DNA of 64,000 nt from Primorskyibacter flagellatus (GTDB taxonomy: Bacteria > Pseudomonadota > Alphaproteobacteria > Rhodobacterales > Rhodobacteraceae), in assembly GCF_014638275.1 (NCBI RefSeq), contig NZ_BMFJ01000001.1, positions 1,476,338 to 1,540,337 on the forward strand. Reading direction: 5' to 3'. The first letter of the stretch is position 1. Each line of letters opens with the position of its first letter. The position numbers and the translations under genes are program-made. Positions 18,345-27,027 of the stretch are shown here, piece after piece. The notes beneath the pieces were generated by a model. That model did not search any database, had not been told where the DNA came from, and saw nothing but the letters and a program-made list of their open reading frames with translations.

Positions 18345-19498
18345 GCCGCTTTGCCGACAGGACGGGCCCGATCCGGCTTGGCATGGTCGGCGGCGGCCAG
18401 GGGGCGATGATCGGCGCGGTGCACCGGATCGCGGCGCGGCTCGACGGGGAATTTACTCTGGTGGCGGGGGCGCTGTCCTCGACCCCGGAAAAGGCCGGGG
18501 CCTCGGCCAGCGCCGTCGGGCTGCCGCCCGACCGCGCCTATGCCGACTATGCGGAAATGGCCAAGCGCGAGGCGCGGCTGAAGGACGGGATCGAAGCGGT
18601 GGCCGTCGTCACGCCGAACCACCTGCACCTGCCGGTAGCGCGGGAATTCCTGAAGCGCGGCATCCATGTGATCTGCGACAAGCCGCTGACCGGAACACTG
18701 GCGGACGCGAAGAAACTGGCGGCTGCGGCGGAGAAGTCGGAGGCGCTGTTCTTCCTGACCCACAACTACACCGGCTATCCGCTGGTGCGCGAGGCCCGTG
18801 CGCGCGTGGCCCGGGGCGATCTGGGCGACATCCGTCTGGTTCAGGTCGAATACGCGCAGGACTGGCTGGCCGAGGCCCCTGCCCCGGACAACAAGCAGGC
18901 AGACTGGCGGACCGACCCGGCCCGTGCGGGCCTTGGCGGGGCCACCGGGGACATCGGCACCCATGCCTGGAACCTGATGCGGTTCGTGACGGGGCTGGAA
19001 GTGGAGGCGCTGGCGGCGGAGCTGACCAGCTTCGTTCCCGGCCGGGCGCTGGACGACAATGCCCATGTGATGCTGCGTTTCCGGGGCGGCGCGAAAGGGA
19101 TGCTCTGGTGTTCGCAGGTCGCCGCCGGAGAGGAGAATGCGCTGAGCCTCCGTATCTACGGCACGAAGGCGGGGATCGAATGGCGGCAGGAAGATCCAAA
19201 CCGTCTGCTCGTCACCCCCCTGGGTGGCACAACGGAAATCGTGACCCGTGCCTCTGTGGCGACCACCGAGGGATCGCGCCGCCTGACGCGGGTGCCCCCC
19301 GGCCATCCGGAGGGGTTTCTGGAGGCCTTCGCCAATCTTTACGGAGAGGCGGCGGAGGCGATCCGGGCCGCCCGCACCGGCGCGGCGCTGCCCGAGGGCG
19401 TCACATGGCCCTCCGCCGCCGACGGGCTGGAAGGCGTCGCGTTTGTCGAGGCCTGTGTTCGGTCGTCCCGGCGCAATGCCGCATGGGTGAGCCTATGA
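18341..19498 (+). CDS. Gfo/Idh/MocA family sugar dehydrogenase
   Basis: This is an NAD(P)-dependent oxidoreductase of sugars or sugar derivatives, 385 residues. The Rossmann motif is LGMVGGGQGAMIGAVHR (about residues 13-29); the catalytic Lys is in HVICDKPLTGTLADAK; and the catalytic Asp/His lie in GGATGDIGTHAWNLMRF. It overlaps its neighbours by 4 bp on both sides (ATGA), so it is coupled with the TIM-barrel protein and the ATPase. With those partners it may oxidise an imported sugar or glycoside at one hydroxyl, for example C3. Confidence 0.88.
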   Translation: MSRFADRTGPIRLGMVGGGQGAMIGAVHRIAARLDGEFTLVAGALSSTPEKAGASASAVGLPPDRAYADYAEMAKREARLKDGIEAVAVVTPNHLHLPVAREFLKRGIHVICDKPLTGTLADAKKLAAAAEKSEALFFLTHNYTGYPLVREARARVARGDLGDIRLVQVEYAQDWLAEAPAPDNKQADWRTDPARAGLGGATGDIGTHAWNLMRFVTGLEVEALAAELTSFVPGRALDDNAHVMLRFRGGAKGMLWCSQVAAGEENALSLRIYGTKAGIEWRQEDPNRLLVTPLGGTTEIVTRASVATTEGSRRLTRVPPGHPEGFLEAFANLYGEAAEAIRAARTGAALPEGVTWPSAADGLEGVAFVEACVRSSRRNAAWVSL

Positions 19499-20994
19499 TG
19501 GCCGCGCTTGAAGCCCGCGGCGTGACACGGTCCTTCGGCCCGATCCGGGTGCTGCACGGGGTCGATTTCTCGCTGATCCCCGGTGAGGTGCATGCGCTGA
19601 TCGGGGAAAACGGCGCCGGCAAATCGACGACGATGAAGATCCTCGGCGGGTATCTTTCTCCGACCGAAGGCGCGCTTCTGCTGGACGGCCAGCCGGTCAG
19701 TTTCGCCGACCAGCGGCAGGCCGAGGACGCCGGGATCCTGATGATCCATCAGGAATTCAACCTCGCCCTGCAACTGACGGTGGAAGAGAACATCTTCCTC
19801 GGCCGGGAAAAGCGGCGCGGCCCGTTCCTCGACCAGAAGGCGATGCGGGCAGAGGCGCGCGACCTGCTCTCCCGTCTTGACTGCCATGTCGATCCGCGCA
19901 CCCCGATCCGCGACCTCTCCGTTCCCAACCGCCAGATGGTGGAGATCGCCCGCGCCCTTGGCCGCAAGGCCCGCGTTCTGATCATGGACGAACCGACTGC
20001 CGTGCTGACCGGACGCGAAACCGACGTGCTGCTGGAGCAGATCGCGCGGCTGAAGGCGCAGGGGACGGCGATCCTCTACACCTCGCACAAGCTGGACGAG
20101 ATCGCGCGCATCTCCGACCGGGTCACCGTGCTGCGCGACGGGGCGCATATCGTGACCCGCACGGCCGAGGGGTTCAGCGAACATGCCATGGCCGAAGCGA
20201 TGGTGGGCCGCGACCTGACGGACCTCTATCCCGCGAAGTCACAGGCACAGGACGACGTGGTGCTCGAGGTCGAGGGGCTGACGGTGCCGGGCCGCGTGCG
20301 CGATGCATCGTTCACGCTCAGGCGCGGCGAGGTGCTGGGGTTTGCCGGGCTGGTCGGCGCGGGCCGGACGGAACTGATGGAAGGCATCGCCGGACTGCGG
20401 CCTGCCACCGGGACCGTGCGCGTGAACGGCAAGACGATCCGACTGGGATCCGTGCTGGCCGCGCGCGAGGCGGGGCTGGTGTACCTGACCGAGGATCGCA
20501 AGGAAAAGGGCCTGCTGCTTGGCAAGTCGCTGACCGAAAACCTGACGCTGCTGGCGCTGGACCGGTTCGGGCGGCTCTCCATCGACAAGCGGGCGGAGGA
20601 CGCGGCGCTGACGCAGGCGATCGCGGATTTCGACATCCGCGTGAAGGACCGCGCCATGGTCGCGGGCAGCCTGTCGGGCGGAAACCAGCAGAAGCTGCTG
20701 CTGGCGAAGACCATGCTGGCAGAGCCGCAGATCGTCATCATCGACGAACCGACCCGCGGCATCGATATCGGCACCAAGCAGCAGATCTATACTTTCATCG
20801 CCGCGCTGGCGGCCGAGGGGAAGAGCGTGATCGTCGTCTCCTCCGAACTGCCCGAGGTGATCGGCCTGTCGACCCGCGTGGTCGTGATGGGCCGGGGACA
20901 TATCGCCGGAGAACTGACGGGCGATCAGATCACCGAAGACGCCATCCTGCGCCGTGCCATGGGCGTGAAAGAAATGACCGGAGCCGAGGCATGA
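19495..20994 (+). CDS. Sugar ABC transporter, double ATP-binding subunit (RbsA/XylG type)
   Basis: This 499-residue protein has two fused nucleotide-binding domains. Domain 1 has Walker A LIGENGAGKSTTMKILGGYL and Walker B VLIMDEPTAVLTG; domain 2 has the degenerate Walker A-like LVGAGRTELMEGIAG, signature SLSGGNQQKLLLAKTML and Walker B IVIIDEPTRGIDIG. This arrangement is typical of ribose, xylose and inositol importers. Start ATG 19495 overlaps the dehydrogenase stop; a second ATG follows directly. It is coupled to the permease by another 4-bp overlap. Confidence 0.93.
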   Translation: MMAALEARGVTRSFGPIRVLHGVDFSLIPGEVHALIGENGAGKSTTMKILGGYLSPTEGALLLDGQPVSFADQRQAEDAGILMIHQEFNLALQLTVEENIFLGREKRRGPFLDQKAMRAEARDLLSRLDCHVDPRTPIRDLSVPNRQMVEIARALGRKARVLIMDEPTAVLTGRETDVLLEQIARLKAQGTAILYTSHKLDEIARISDRVTVLRDGAHIVTRTAEGFSEHAMAEAMVGRDLTDLYPAKSQAQDDVVLEVEGLTVPGRVRDASFTLRRGEVLGFAGLVGAGRTELMEGIAGLRPATGTVRVNGKTIRLGSVLAAREAGLVYLTEDRKEKGLLLGKSLTENLTLLALDRFGRLSIDKRAEDAALTQAIADFDIRVKDRAMVAGSLSGGNQQKLLLAKTMLAEPQIVIIDEPTRGIDIGTKQQIYTFIAALAAEGKSVIVVSSELPEVIGLSTRVVVMGRGHIAGELTGDQITEDAILRRAMGVKEMTGAEA

Positions 20995-21989
20995 CCGATA
21001 CCGCCGCCCCCGCCGCAAGACCGCGCCGCCGCCTGCCGCTGCATGCGCTTGGCCCGCTGCTGGCCCTGATCGCGCTGATCATCCTTGGCGCATCGCTGAA
21101 TTCCAACTTCCTGAGCGCTGGCAACGTGACCAACGTGCTGGCCCGGTCGGCCTTCATCGGCATCATCGCGGTCGGCATGACCTTCGTCATCACCGCCGGG
21201 GGGATCGACCTGTCGGTCGGCTCCATGGCGGCCTTTGTGGCCGGGGTAATGATCATGGCGATGAACGCGATGATCCCGGCGCTTGGAATCGGGGTGCCGC
21301 TGATCCTCGCCGGGATGCTGGTGGCGCTGGCGGCGGGGCTGGCCGCCGGGCTGGTCAACGGGTTCCTGATATCCAAGGTCGGGATCGAGGCCTTCATCGT
21401 CACGCTCGGCTCCATGGGCATCTACCGGTCGCTCACCACATGGCTGGCGGACGGGGGCACGCTGTCGCTCGACTACGAGGCGCGGACCTTCTACCGACCC
21501 GTCTACTACGACGGTCTGTTCGGCATCGCCTGGCCGATCATCGTCTTTGCGCTGGTCGCGATCCTCGGGGAACTGGCGATGCGCAAGACCCCCTTCGGCC
21601 GACACTGCGCGGCGCTTGGTGCCAACGAACAGGTGGCGAAGTATTCCGCCGTCAAGGTCGACAGGGTGCGCATGGCCACCTACGTGCTGCTTGGCGGGCT
21701 CGTCGGGCTCGCGACGATCATGTATGTGCCGCGCCTCGGCTCCGCCTCCGGGTCCACCGGGGTGCTGTGGGAGCTTGAGGCGATCGCCGCCGTCATCATC
21801 GGGGGCACCGTGCTCAAGGGCGGGTCGGGCCGGGTCTGGGGCACCGTGGTCGGCGTCCTGATCCTGAGCCTGATCGACAACATCCTGAACCTCGCCTCGA
21901 TCGTGTCGCCGTATCTTAACGGCGCGATCCAGGGCGTCATCGTCATCCTGGCTGTGGTCTTGCAGCGGGAAGGAAAGTCCGCCGACTGA
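20991..21989 (+). CDS. Sugar ABC transporter permease (RbsC type)
   Basis: This 332-residue inner-membrane protein has about ten hydrophobic segments and the RbsC-type motif FVITAGGIDLSVGSMAAFVA (about residues 62-81), plus the conserved cytoplasmic loop region GRHCAALGANEQVAKYSAVK that contacts the ATPase. It forms the translocation pore, presumably as a homodimer since no second permease gene is present. Confidence 0.93.
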   Translation: MTDTAAPAARPRRRLPLHALGPLLALIALIILGASLNSNFLSAGNVTNVLARSAFIGIIAVGMTFVITAGGIDLSVGSMAAFVAGVMIMAMNAMIPALGIGVPLILAGMLVALAAGLAAGLVNGFLISKVGIEAFIVTLGSMGIYRSLTTWLADGGTLSLDYEARTFYRPVYYDGLFGIAWPIIVFALVAILGELAMRKTPFGRHCAALGANEQVAKYSAVKVDRVRMATYVLLGGLVGLATIMYVPRLGSASGSTGVLWELEAIAAVIIGGTVLKGGSGRVWGTVVGVLILSLIDNILNLASIVSPYLNGAIQGVIVILAVVLQREGKSAD

Positions 21990-22037
21990 GCGGCAAACTG
22001 GTCCGCCGCACAGGCGGCTTATTGGGAGGAAATCCAT

Positions 22038-22988
22038 ATGAAACGCAGAGACATCTTCAAGGGCACCGCACTCGCCCTCGTGCTGGCGGCGACGCCGGCC
22101 TTCGCGCAGGACACCAAGGTGATCGGGGTCGCGATCCCCTCGGCCACGCATGGCTTCATGGGCGGGCTGAACTACCACGCCCAGGCCGCCATCGAACGGC
22201 TCGAGGCGACTTACCCCTCGCTCGACTTCGTGCTGGCGACCGCCGGGGACGCGGGCAAGATGGTCAACGACATCGAGGACATGGTGGCGACGCGCAACAT
22301 CTCCGCCCTCGTCGTGCTGCCGTTCGAATCCGAACCGCTGACCGCTCCGGTGCAGGCGGTGAAGGACGCGGGCATCTGGGTCACGGTCGTGGACCGCGGC
22401 CTCTCGGTCGAGGGGATCGAGGACCTGTACGTCGCGGGTGACAACACCGGTTTCGGCCGCGTGGCGGGTGAATACTTCGCCGAGGCCCTGAAGGAAGGCG
22501 ACAACATCGTGGTCCTGCGCGGGATCCCGACAACGCTCGACAACGAACGGGTGGACGCCTTTACCGCAGCCATCGACGGGACGGGGATCAACGTGCTGGA
22601 CATGCAGCACGGCAACTGGAACCGCGACGACGCGTTCAACGTGATGCAGGACTTCCTGTCCAAGTACGACGACATCGACGCGGTCTGGGCGGCGGATGAC
22701 GACATGGCGACCGGCGCTCTCGAGGCGATCAGCCAGGCGGGCCGCGATGGTGAGATGTGGGTGGTCGGCGGTGCCGGCATGAAGCAGATCATCAAGCGGA
22801 TGATGGACGGCGACCCGATGCTGCCCGTCAACGTGACCTACCCGCCCGCGCAGATCGCCACGGCAATCGAACTGACGGCGCTTGGCCAGGTCTCCCCCAC
22901 GCCGGTGTCGGGGCGCTTTATCATCGGCAGCCAGCGTATCACGCCGGAGAACGCGGAACAGTTCTACTTCCCCGACAGCCCGTTCTGA
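22038..22988 (+). CDS. Periplasmic sugar-binding protein (RbsB type)
   Basis: The 316-residue product has a Sec signal (MKRRDIFKGTALALVLAATPAFA) and the type I fold of pentose/hexose-binding proteins: VIGVAIPSATHGFMGGLNYH, then LVVLPFESEPLTAPVQAVKD, then AVWAADDDMATGALEAISQ. A Shine-Dalgarno GGGAGGAAAT precedes the ATG. The preceding 48-base gap and the strong hairpin after the gene fit high expression of the binding protein. Several aromatic residues in the likely binding cleft (HGFMGGLNYH, GNWNRDD) are as expected for a sugar. Confidence 0.92.
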   Translation: MKRRDIFKGTALALVLAATPAFAQDTKVIGVAIPSATHGFMGGLNYHAQAAIERLEATYPSLDFVLATAGDAGKMVNDIEDMVATRNISALVVLPFESEPLTAPVQAVKDAGIWVTVVDRGLSVEGIEDLYVAGDNTGFGRVAGEYFAEALKEGDNIVVLRGIPTTLDNERVDAFTAAIDGTGINVLDMQHGNWNRDDAFNVMQDFLSKYDDIDAVWAADDDMATGALEAISQAGRDGEMWVVGGAGMKQIIKRMMDGDPMLPVNVTYPPAQIATAIELTALGQVSPTPVSGRFIIGSQRITPENAEQFYFPDSPF

Positions 22989-23005
22989 CTATATCGAGGC
23001 TGACA

Positions 23006-23036
23006 GGACGGCCCGGCGTTCCGCGCCGGGCCGTCC
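23006..23036 (+). promoter_or_regulatory. Intercistronic hairpin after the sugar-binding protein gene
   Basis: A perfect 13-bp stem, GGACGGCCCGGCG with CGCCGGGCCGTCC, closes a TTCCG loop between the binding protein and glucokinase genes. No T-run follows. It probably protects the upstream message from 3' decay or reduces read-through into the kinase gene. Confidence 0.68.
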
Positions 23037-23062
23037 GCATTTCTGGCTGAACGGAGAGCTCC

Positions 23063-23911
23063 ATGACCCGTCTCGTGGCCGATATCGGCGGCACCAACAC
23101 CCGGCTGGCCCTGGCCGAGGGCGGCGCGGTGATCGCCGATACGCAGCGGCGCTTTGCCAACGACGACTTCCCGGAATTTGCGGCGGTGGTCGCGGCCTAT
23201 GTCTCCGACACCACGCCCGGCCCGCTGGCTGAAATCGTGGCCGCGCTTGCCGGTCCCACCACGCCGCGCTCGGGCCGCCTGACCAACCGGGACTGGGTGC
23301 TTGACGCCGACGCGCTGGCAACGCGGTTCGGGGCCGGCCGGGCGCTGCTGTTCAACGACCTCACCGCCCTTGGCCAGGCCGTGCCGACGCTTGGCGCCGA
23401 TGGCGTCCTGACCGTTCATGAGGGACCTGTCCCGGCGGGCGCGGATCAGGCGCTGGTGGCGGGAATCGGCACCGGGTGCAACGTCTGCCAGGTGCTGCTG
23501 CGCCCCTCCGGTGCCGTCTGCACACGGGCGGAGTTCGGCCATGTCACCCTGCCCTCCTCCGTCGCCGGGCTGCTGCGCGCGCGGTTCGGCGACACGGCAG
23601 GATTCACGACGGTGGAGGACTGCTTTTCCGGCCGCGGCCACGCGGTGCTGGCAAAGCGCGGGACGGACAATATCTTCTTCGCCGGTCTCGTCGGTGCCCT
23701 GGCCCGCGATCTGCGGATGGCCTTCGTGCCGGACGCGGGTCTCTACCTGGCCGGCAGCGTGGCGCGGGCGGTGCTGGAGGGCGGCGGGACCGCCGCCTTC
23801 CGCACGGAATATACGGCGGCCACGCAGGTCGATCTGCCACCGCCGCCGGTGCGGATCATCCGCGACGACATGGCGGCGCTGCGCGGCTGTGCACGGGTCG
23901 TTCTGGACTGA
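23063..23911 (+). CDS. glk: Glucokinase-like sugar kinase
   Basis: This ATP-dependent hexokinase of the bacterial glucokinase family has 282 residues, slightly shorter than E. coli Glk. The phosphate-binding motif is LVADIGGTNTRLALAEG at the N-terminus; the sugar-binding and catalytic region includes LTNRDWVLDADAL and LLFNDLTALGQAVP with the catalytic Asp; a Cys-containing GIGTGCNVCQVLL and AEFGHVTLPSS follow. As the last gene of the sugar operon, it implies that glucose, or a sugar like it, is the end product of the upstream enzymes. It converges with tonB. Confidence 0.86.
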   Translation: MTRLVADIGGTNTRLALAEGGAVIADTQRRFANDDFPEFAAVVAAYVSDTTPGPLAEIVAALAGPTTPRSGRLTNRDWVLDADALATRFGAGRALLFNDLTALGQAVPTLGADGVLTVHEGPVPAGADQALVAGIGTGCNVCQVLLRPSGAVCTRAEFGHVTLPSSVAGLLRARFGDTAGFTTVEDCFSGRGHAVLAKRGTDNIFFAGLVGALARDLRMAFVPDAGLYLAGSVARAVLEGGGTAAFRTEYTAATQVDLPPPPVRIIRDDMAALRGCARVVLD

Positions 23912-23930
23912 CCCGGCGCCGCGCAAGCCT

Positions 23931-25001
23931 TCAACGGAATTCGATGTTCACCGTGAAGCTGCGCTGCGCCCCGGCGGGCGGCTTCGGAAAAGGTGCGGCG
24001 CGGCGGATCATCGTGGCGGCGGCCTGGTCCATCTGCGCCGAACCCGATGAGCGGGCAACAGACACGCCGGACAATCCGCCGGAGGGCGCGATGGCAAAGG
24101 ACATGCGCACCACTCCGCGCCGGTTCATCGAGGGCTTGCGGATCCGGGCAAGATGCCGGTTGACCAGCCCCGGGTAGTTTGAGGCCGCTGCATTGCCTGC
24201 CTGCTTGCCCGCGTTGCCGGACCCCGACCGTGTATCCGCCATCCTGGCCGATCCCTGCGCCGAACCGGCGCGGGCGTTCTGGTTGCTGTTGCCCTTCTTC
24301 GGCGCGGCGTCGGGCGCCTTTTTCTGCGCGGTCTTCTGCACGGGCTTGGGGGGCGCGGCCTTCTGCACCGGCGTTTCCATCGCCGGGTCGCGCAGGACCG
24401 GACGTTTGGAGATCTGAGGCACGGCGCTGTCCGGATTGATCGCGGCAATCGTGTCATCGGGCACGACCGGGCGCGCGGCCTCCGGTTCCGTCCGCTGCGG
24501 CGCGGCAGGTTCAGCATCTGCGGAAAGCGTCTCGGGCGGTGCGGAGCGCAGGGCCAGCATGCCGTCGGGCGTTTCGGGGGCGAGCGCGGCAAGCGTGTCG
24601 GCCTCCGGCGTGGCGTCAGCCTCGCTGACCGGCGGCAGGGGGATGGCCGTGTCGGGCGTTACGGGCTCCGCCTGCGCCAATTCATCGGGGGCGGGTTCAG
24701 GTTCGGCGGCGGTCAGAACCTCCGGCTCGGGTTCGGCGGTCAGTGTTTCCGGCTCCGCCTCCGTCACGGTTTCCGTGGGCCGGTCTGGTTCCGTCACCTC
24801 TTCGGTCACGTCCTCCGGCTCTTCCGCCGTCAGTGTGCCCGCGGCCATGTCGGCAAAGCTCGACCCGATCTGCGCGGCCTGCGTCCCGCCGCCTTCGACC
24901 TGCACCGGTTCGTCCCGGATCAGCGCGACGGCCAGGGCGGCGTGAAGCGCCACGGCCCCGGCCAGGGCCACCAGTTTCAGCGGACGGGAGGTCGCAATCA
25001 T
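23931..25001 (-). CDS. tonB: TonB-like energy transducer
   Basis: This 356-residue protein has an N-terminal membrane anchor (LVALAGAVALHAALAVALI, about residues 9-27), a long Pro/Glu/Thr-rich periplasmic spacer (repeated Glu-Pro runs such as EPEDVTEEVTEPDRPTETV), then a basic stretch, and a C-terminal TonB domain with YPGLVNRHLARIRKPSM and RRAAPFPKPPAGAQRSF. It carries proton-motive energy from ExbB/ExbD to outer-membrane receptors. Start ATG 25001 overlaps the exbD stop by 4 bp. No TonB-dependent receptor lies in the window, so the cargo is unknown. The spacer is unusually long and acidic. Confidence 0.85.
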   Translation of the reverse strand: MIATSRPLKLVALAGAVALHAALAVALIRDEPVQVEGGGTQAAQIGSSFADMAAGTLTAEEPEDVTEEVTEPDRPTETVTEAEPETLTAEPEPEVLTAAEPEPAPDELAQAEPVTPDTAIPLPPVSEADATPEADTLAALAPETPDGMLALRSAPPETLSADAEPAAPQRTEPEAARPVVPDDTIAAINPDSAVPQISKRPVLRDPAMETPVQKAAPPKPVQKTAQKKAPDAAPKKGNSNQNARAGSAQGSARMADTRSGSGNAGKQAGNAAASNYPGLVNRHLARIRKPSMNRRGVVRMSFAIAPSGGLSGVSVARSSGSAQMDQAAATMIRRAAPFPKPPAGAQRSFTVNIEFR

Positions 25002-25381
25002 TCCAGCCCCCGTTCGGTCACGATAACCACACGTCCGGCCCCGGCGGCGCGCAGGTCGCGGGCGATGGCCACCAGCCGATCCGCCGGAAGGTCCCTGTCC
25101 GGGACGAGCCGCACCTTGCCATCCTCCGCCGCATTGGCCGCCAGCCAGGCGGCGGCGGAACCGACGTCTTCCCCCCGGTAGGCCAGCCGCCCGTCCGGAT
25201 GCACCACCAGCGCATCGGGCGGGGGCACGGTGTCGATGTCGGCGGTCTTCACCAGTGTCAGCGCGGGATCGAGGGGCGGCGCCAGCGCGCCCGCGACCAT
25301 GAAGAAGACCAGCATCAGGAAGACGATGTTGATCAGCGCGATGGTCGGTTCGCGCCCGCTTTTCGTGCGCGCGCGTCTCAC
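24998..25381 (-). CDS. exbD: Second ExbD-like protein, lacking the transmembrane Asp
   Basis: This 127-residue ExbD/TolR family protein has one N-terminal membrane helix, PTIALINIVFLMLVFFMVAG (about residues 12-31), and a small periplasmic domain ending KVRLVPDRDLPADRLVAIAR and RVVIVTERGLE. At the position of the proton-carrying Asp of E. coli ExbD it has Asn18 (ALINIVF in place of the usual LIDV). Family knowledge says that Asp is essential, so this subunit alone should not conduct protons. It is coupled to exbD1 and tonB by 4-bp overlaps, and so is likely made as part of a mixed ExbD assembly. Confidence 0.85.
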   Translation of the reverse strand: MRRARTKSGREPTIALINIVFLMLVFFMVAGALAPPLDPALTLVKTADIDTVPPPDALVVHPDGRLAYRGEDVGSAAAWLAANAAEDGKVRLVPDRDLPADRLVAIARDLRAAGAGRVVIVTERGLE

Positions 25382-25764
25382 CGTGCGGTCCCCAGCACGG
25401 ACGGTGCGATGCCCGGAATTCCCCTGAGCGCAACCAGAAGATCGGTGAGCCGCTGCGCGGTGACATCGGTCGCGAGGGCGACGATCACGGGGCGCGGGCG
25501 GTCGGCATCGGCCTCGGGCTCCAGCGCGCCGCGCAGGTCGGTGAGCGCCAGCCCCTGCCCGTTCAGGCTCAGCTCCCCGGGCGAGAGGCGCAGGAACAGC
25601 GGCGGGCGGTCGGAAGCCGCGCCTGCCGACGATCCAGCCGCCATCAGGTCCAGTTCGGAGAACCGCGAGAAGGTGGAGGAGAGCATGAAGAACAGCAGCA
25701 GCAGGAAAATCACGTCGATGAGCGAGGTCATCGACATCCGGCTGGCCCGGCGGGCCCTACGCAT
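25378..25764 (-). CDS. exbD: First ExbD-like protein, with the transmembrane Asp
   Basis: The 128-residue product has the canonical ExbD helix MTSLIDVIFLLLLFFMLSST (about residues 12-31) with Asp17 in place, then a short periplasmic domain (LFLRLSPGELSLNGQGL; PRPVIVALATDVTAQRL). Start ATG 25764 overlaps the exbB stop by 8 bp; it begins MRRARRASRMSM, a basic cytoplasmic tail. It should be the proton-conducting partner of the pair with the Asn-type ExbD. Confidence 0.86.
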   Translation of the reverse strand: MRRARRASRMSMTSLIDVIFLLLLFFMLSSTFSRFSELDLMAAGSSAGAASDRPPLFLRLSPGELSLNGQGLALTDLRGALEPEADADRPRPVIVALATDVTAQRLTDLLVALRGIPGIAPSVLGTAR

Positions 25765-26407
25765 GGACCGGCGCGGCCCCGGGCGCAGGCGCCTCTGCCA
25801 CACCAAGCGGGCGGAGCGAGGCCTGGATCGCCCGGCCTGCAATGACCCGTTCGGCGTCCATCCGGCCTTCGAACCAGTTCAGCACGACGGATGTGGGCAT
25901 GGCCACGACCAGACCGACCGCCGTGGTCAGCAGCGCCACCCAGATACCGCCCGCGAGTACCGACGGATCGACCTGGGAGCCCGCGTCCTGAAGCGCCTGG
26001 AATGCCTCGATCATGCCGAGAACGGTGCCGAAAAGGCCGAGCAGCGGCGCCAGTTGCGCCACGCTGTCAAGGTAGCGCAGGCCACGTTCCAGCCGGGCAA
26101 AGCGGGTCTCCGCCTCTGCCTCCAGCCGGGGGCCGTCGTCCGGGCCGGCGGCGAAGGCCATGCCGATCACCGGGGCAAGGTAGCTGGTCGACCGGTCCAG
26201 CGCCGCGCGCGCCGTGGTCCGGTCGCCCGCGTCCCAGGCCTGCACCGCCGCGCTCAGTTCGACATGCCGCCCGACGCCGGAGGAGGAGAACTGCCAGAGC
26301 TTGTAGAGCACCACCGCCAGCGTCACCACCGACACGGCGATCAGGATCATCACGACGGGGCCGCCGGTTTCGGCGATGCGGGTCAGCGCGTCGAACATGT
26401 CGGTCAT
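25757..26407 (-). CDS. exbB: ExbB/MotA/TolQ-type proton channel protein
   Basis: The 216-residue inner-membrane protein has three helices: VVMILIAVSVVTLAVVLYKL (about residues 18-37), then LLGLFGTVLGMIEAFQAL, then LLTTAVGLVVAMPTSVVLNW. The second carries the GTVxGM motif and the third the conserved polar Thr residues of the family. It pairs with the ExbD proteins to harvest proton-motive force for TonB. It overlaps the upstream secreted-protein gene by 4 bp. Confidence 0.9.
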   Translation of the reverse strand: MTDMFDALTRIAETGGPVVMILIAVSVVTLAVVLYKLWQFSSSGVGRHVELSAAVQAWDAGDRTTARAALDRSTSYLAPVIGMAFAAGPDDGPRLEAEAETRFARLERGLRYLDSVAQLAPLLGLFGTVLGMIEAFQALQDAGSQVDPSVLAGGIWVALLTTAVGLVVAMPTSVVLNWFEGRMDAERVIAGRAIQASLRPLGVAEAPAPGAAPVHA

Positions 26408-26850
26408 CCCGTCACCTCGATGTCGGTACGCGTGGCAAGGGTCAGGTTGGTCGTGCAGGCCCCCTCCCCGCCGCCGTCACAGGTGTCGGCACCGTTGAAC
26501 AGGACCTGTCCAATGCCCTCGCAGGCGGTGCCGGGGATGACGAACTGGCGCACCCTGGGCCGTCCGGAGGGCAGCGCGCCGAAGTCGAACAGAGTCAGCC
26601 GGGAGACCTGCCCCGCTGAATCGAAGATCACCGTTTCGAACACCGCCTTGGCGATGTCTCCGGGGTGCGCATTGGTCACGACGAAGGACAGTTTGCAGCC
26701 CTGCTCCTGCTGTTGCGCAGCGTTCAGTTCGACGGTCAGGCGTGCATCGGTGGCGGGATCAGCCGACTGGGCCTGTGACTGGGCCCGCACCGCCCCGGTT
26801 CCGGCAAGCGACAGGAAGATCAGGGCCAGCAGCGTCTTGCGTTCCATCAT
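26404..26850 (-). CDS. Secreted protein of unknown function, first gene of the TonB operon
   Basis: The product, 148 residues from ATG 26850, has a clear Sec signal (MMERKTLLALIFLSLAGTGAVRAQ) and a small soluble domain with four Cys residues (GCKLSFVV, GTACEGIG, DTCDGGGEGACTTN) that could form two disulfides in the periplasm. The pattern CKLSFVVTNAHPGDIAKAVF suggests a beta-sandwich. It is translationally coupled to exbB, so it likely belongs functionally to the TonB system, for instance as a periplasmic partner. I do not recognise a named family. Confidence 0.75.
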   Translation of the reverse strand: MMERKTLLALIFLSLAGTGAVRAQSQAQSADPATDARLTVELNAAQQQEQGCKLSFVVTNAHPGDIAKAVFETVIFDSAGQVSRLTLFDFGALPSGRPRVRQFVIPGTACEGIGQVLFNGADTCDGGGEGACTTNLTLATRTDIEVTG

Positions 26851-27027
26851 GTCCTGTTCCTTCCGTCGGCTTGTCATGGCTTCGGAACGGCGGAGCCGGG
26901 GCCCCGGCTCGCGTCCCTGACCAGACGGATAGCCGGGCGCCAAAGGGAGGTCAACAGAATACCTTATGATTTAACTCGGATTAGTGTTGTGCGCCCTGGC
27001 GTTGCCTTTTCCCGTGATGGCGCGGGC

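Noticed and set aside
24743..26920. 725-codon open frame opposite the exb operon
   Set aside because: Long only because stop codons are rare in GC-rich DNA; all five operon genes on the other strand have family features or coupling.
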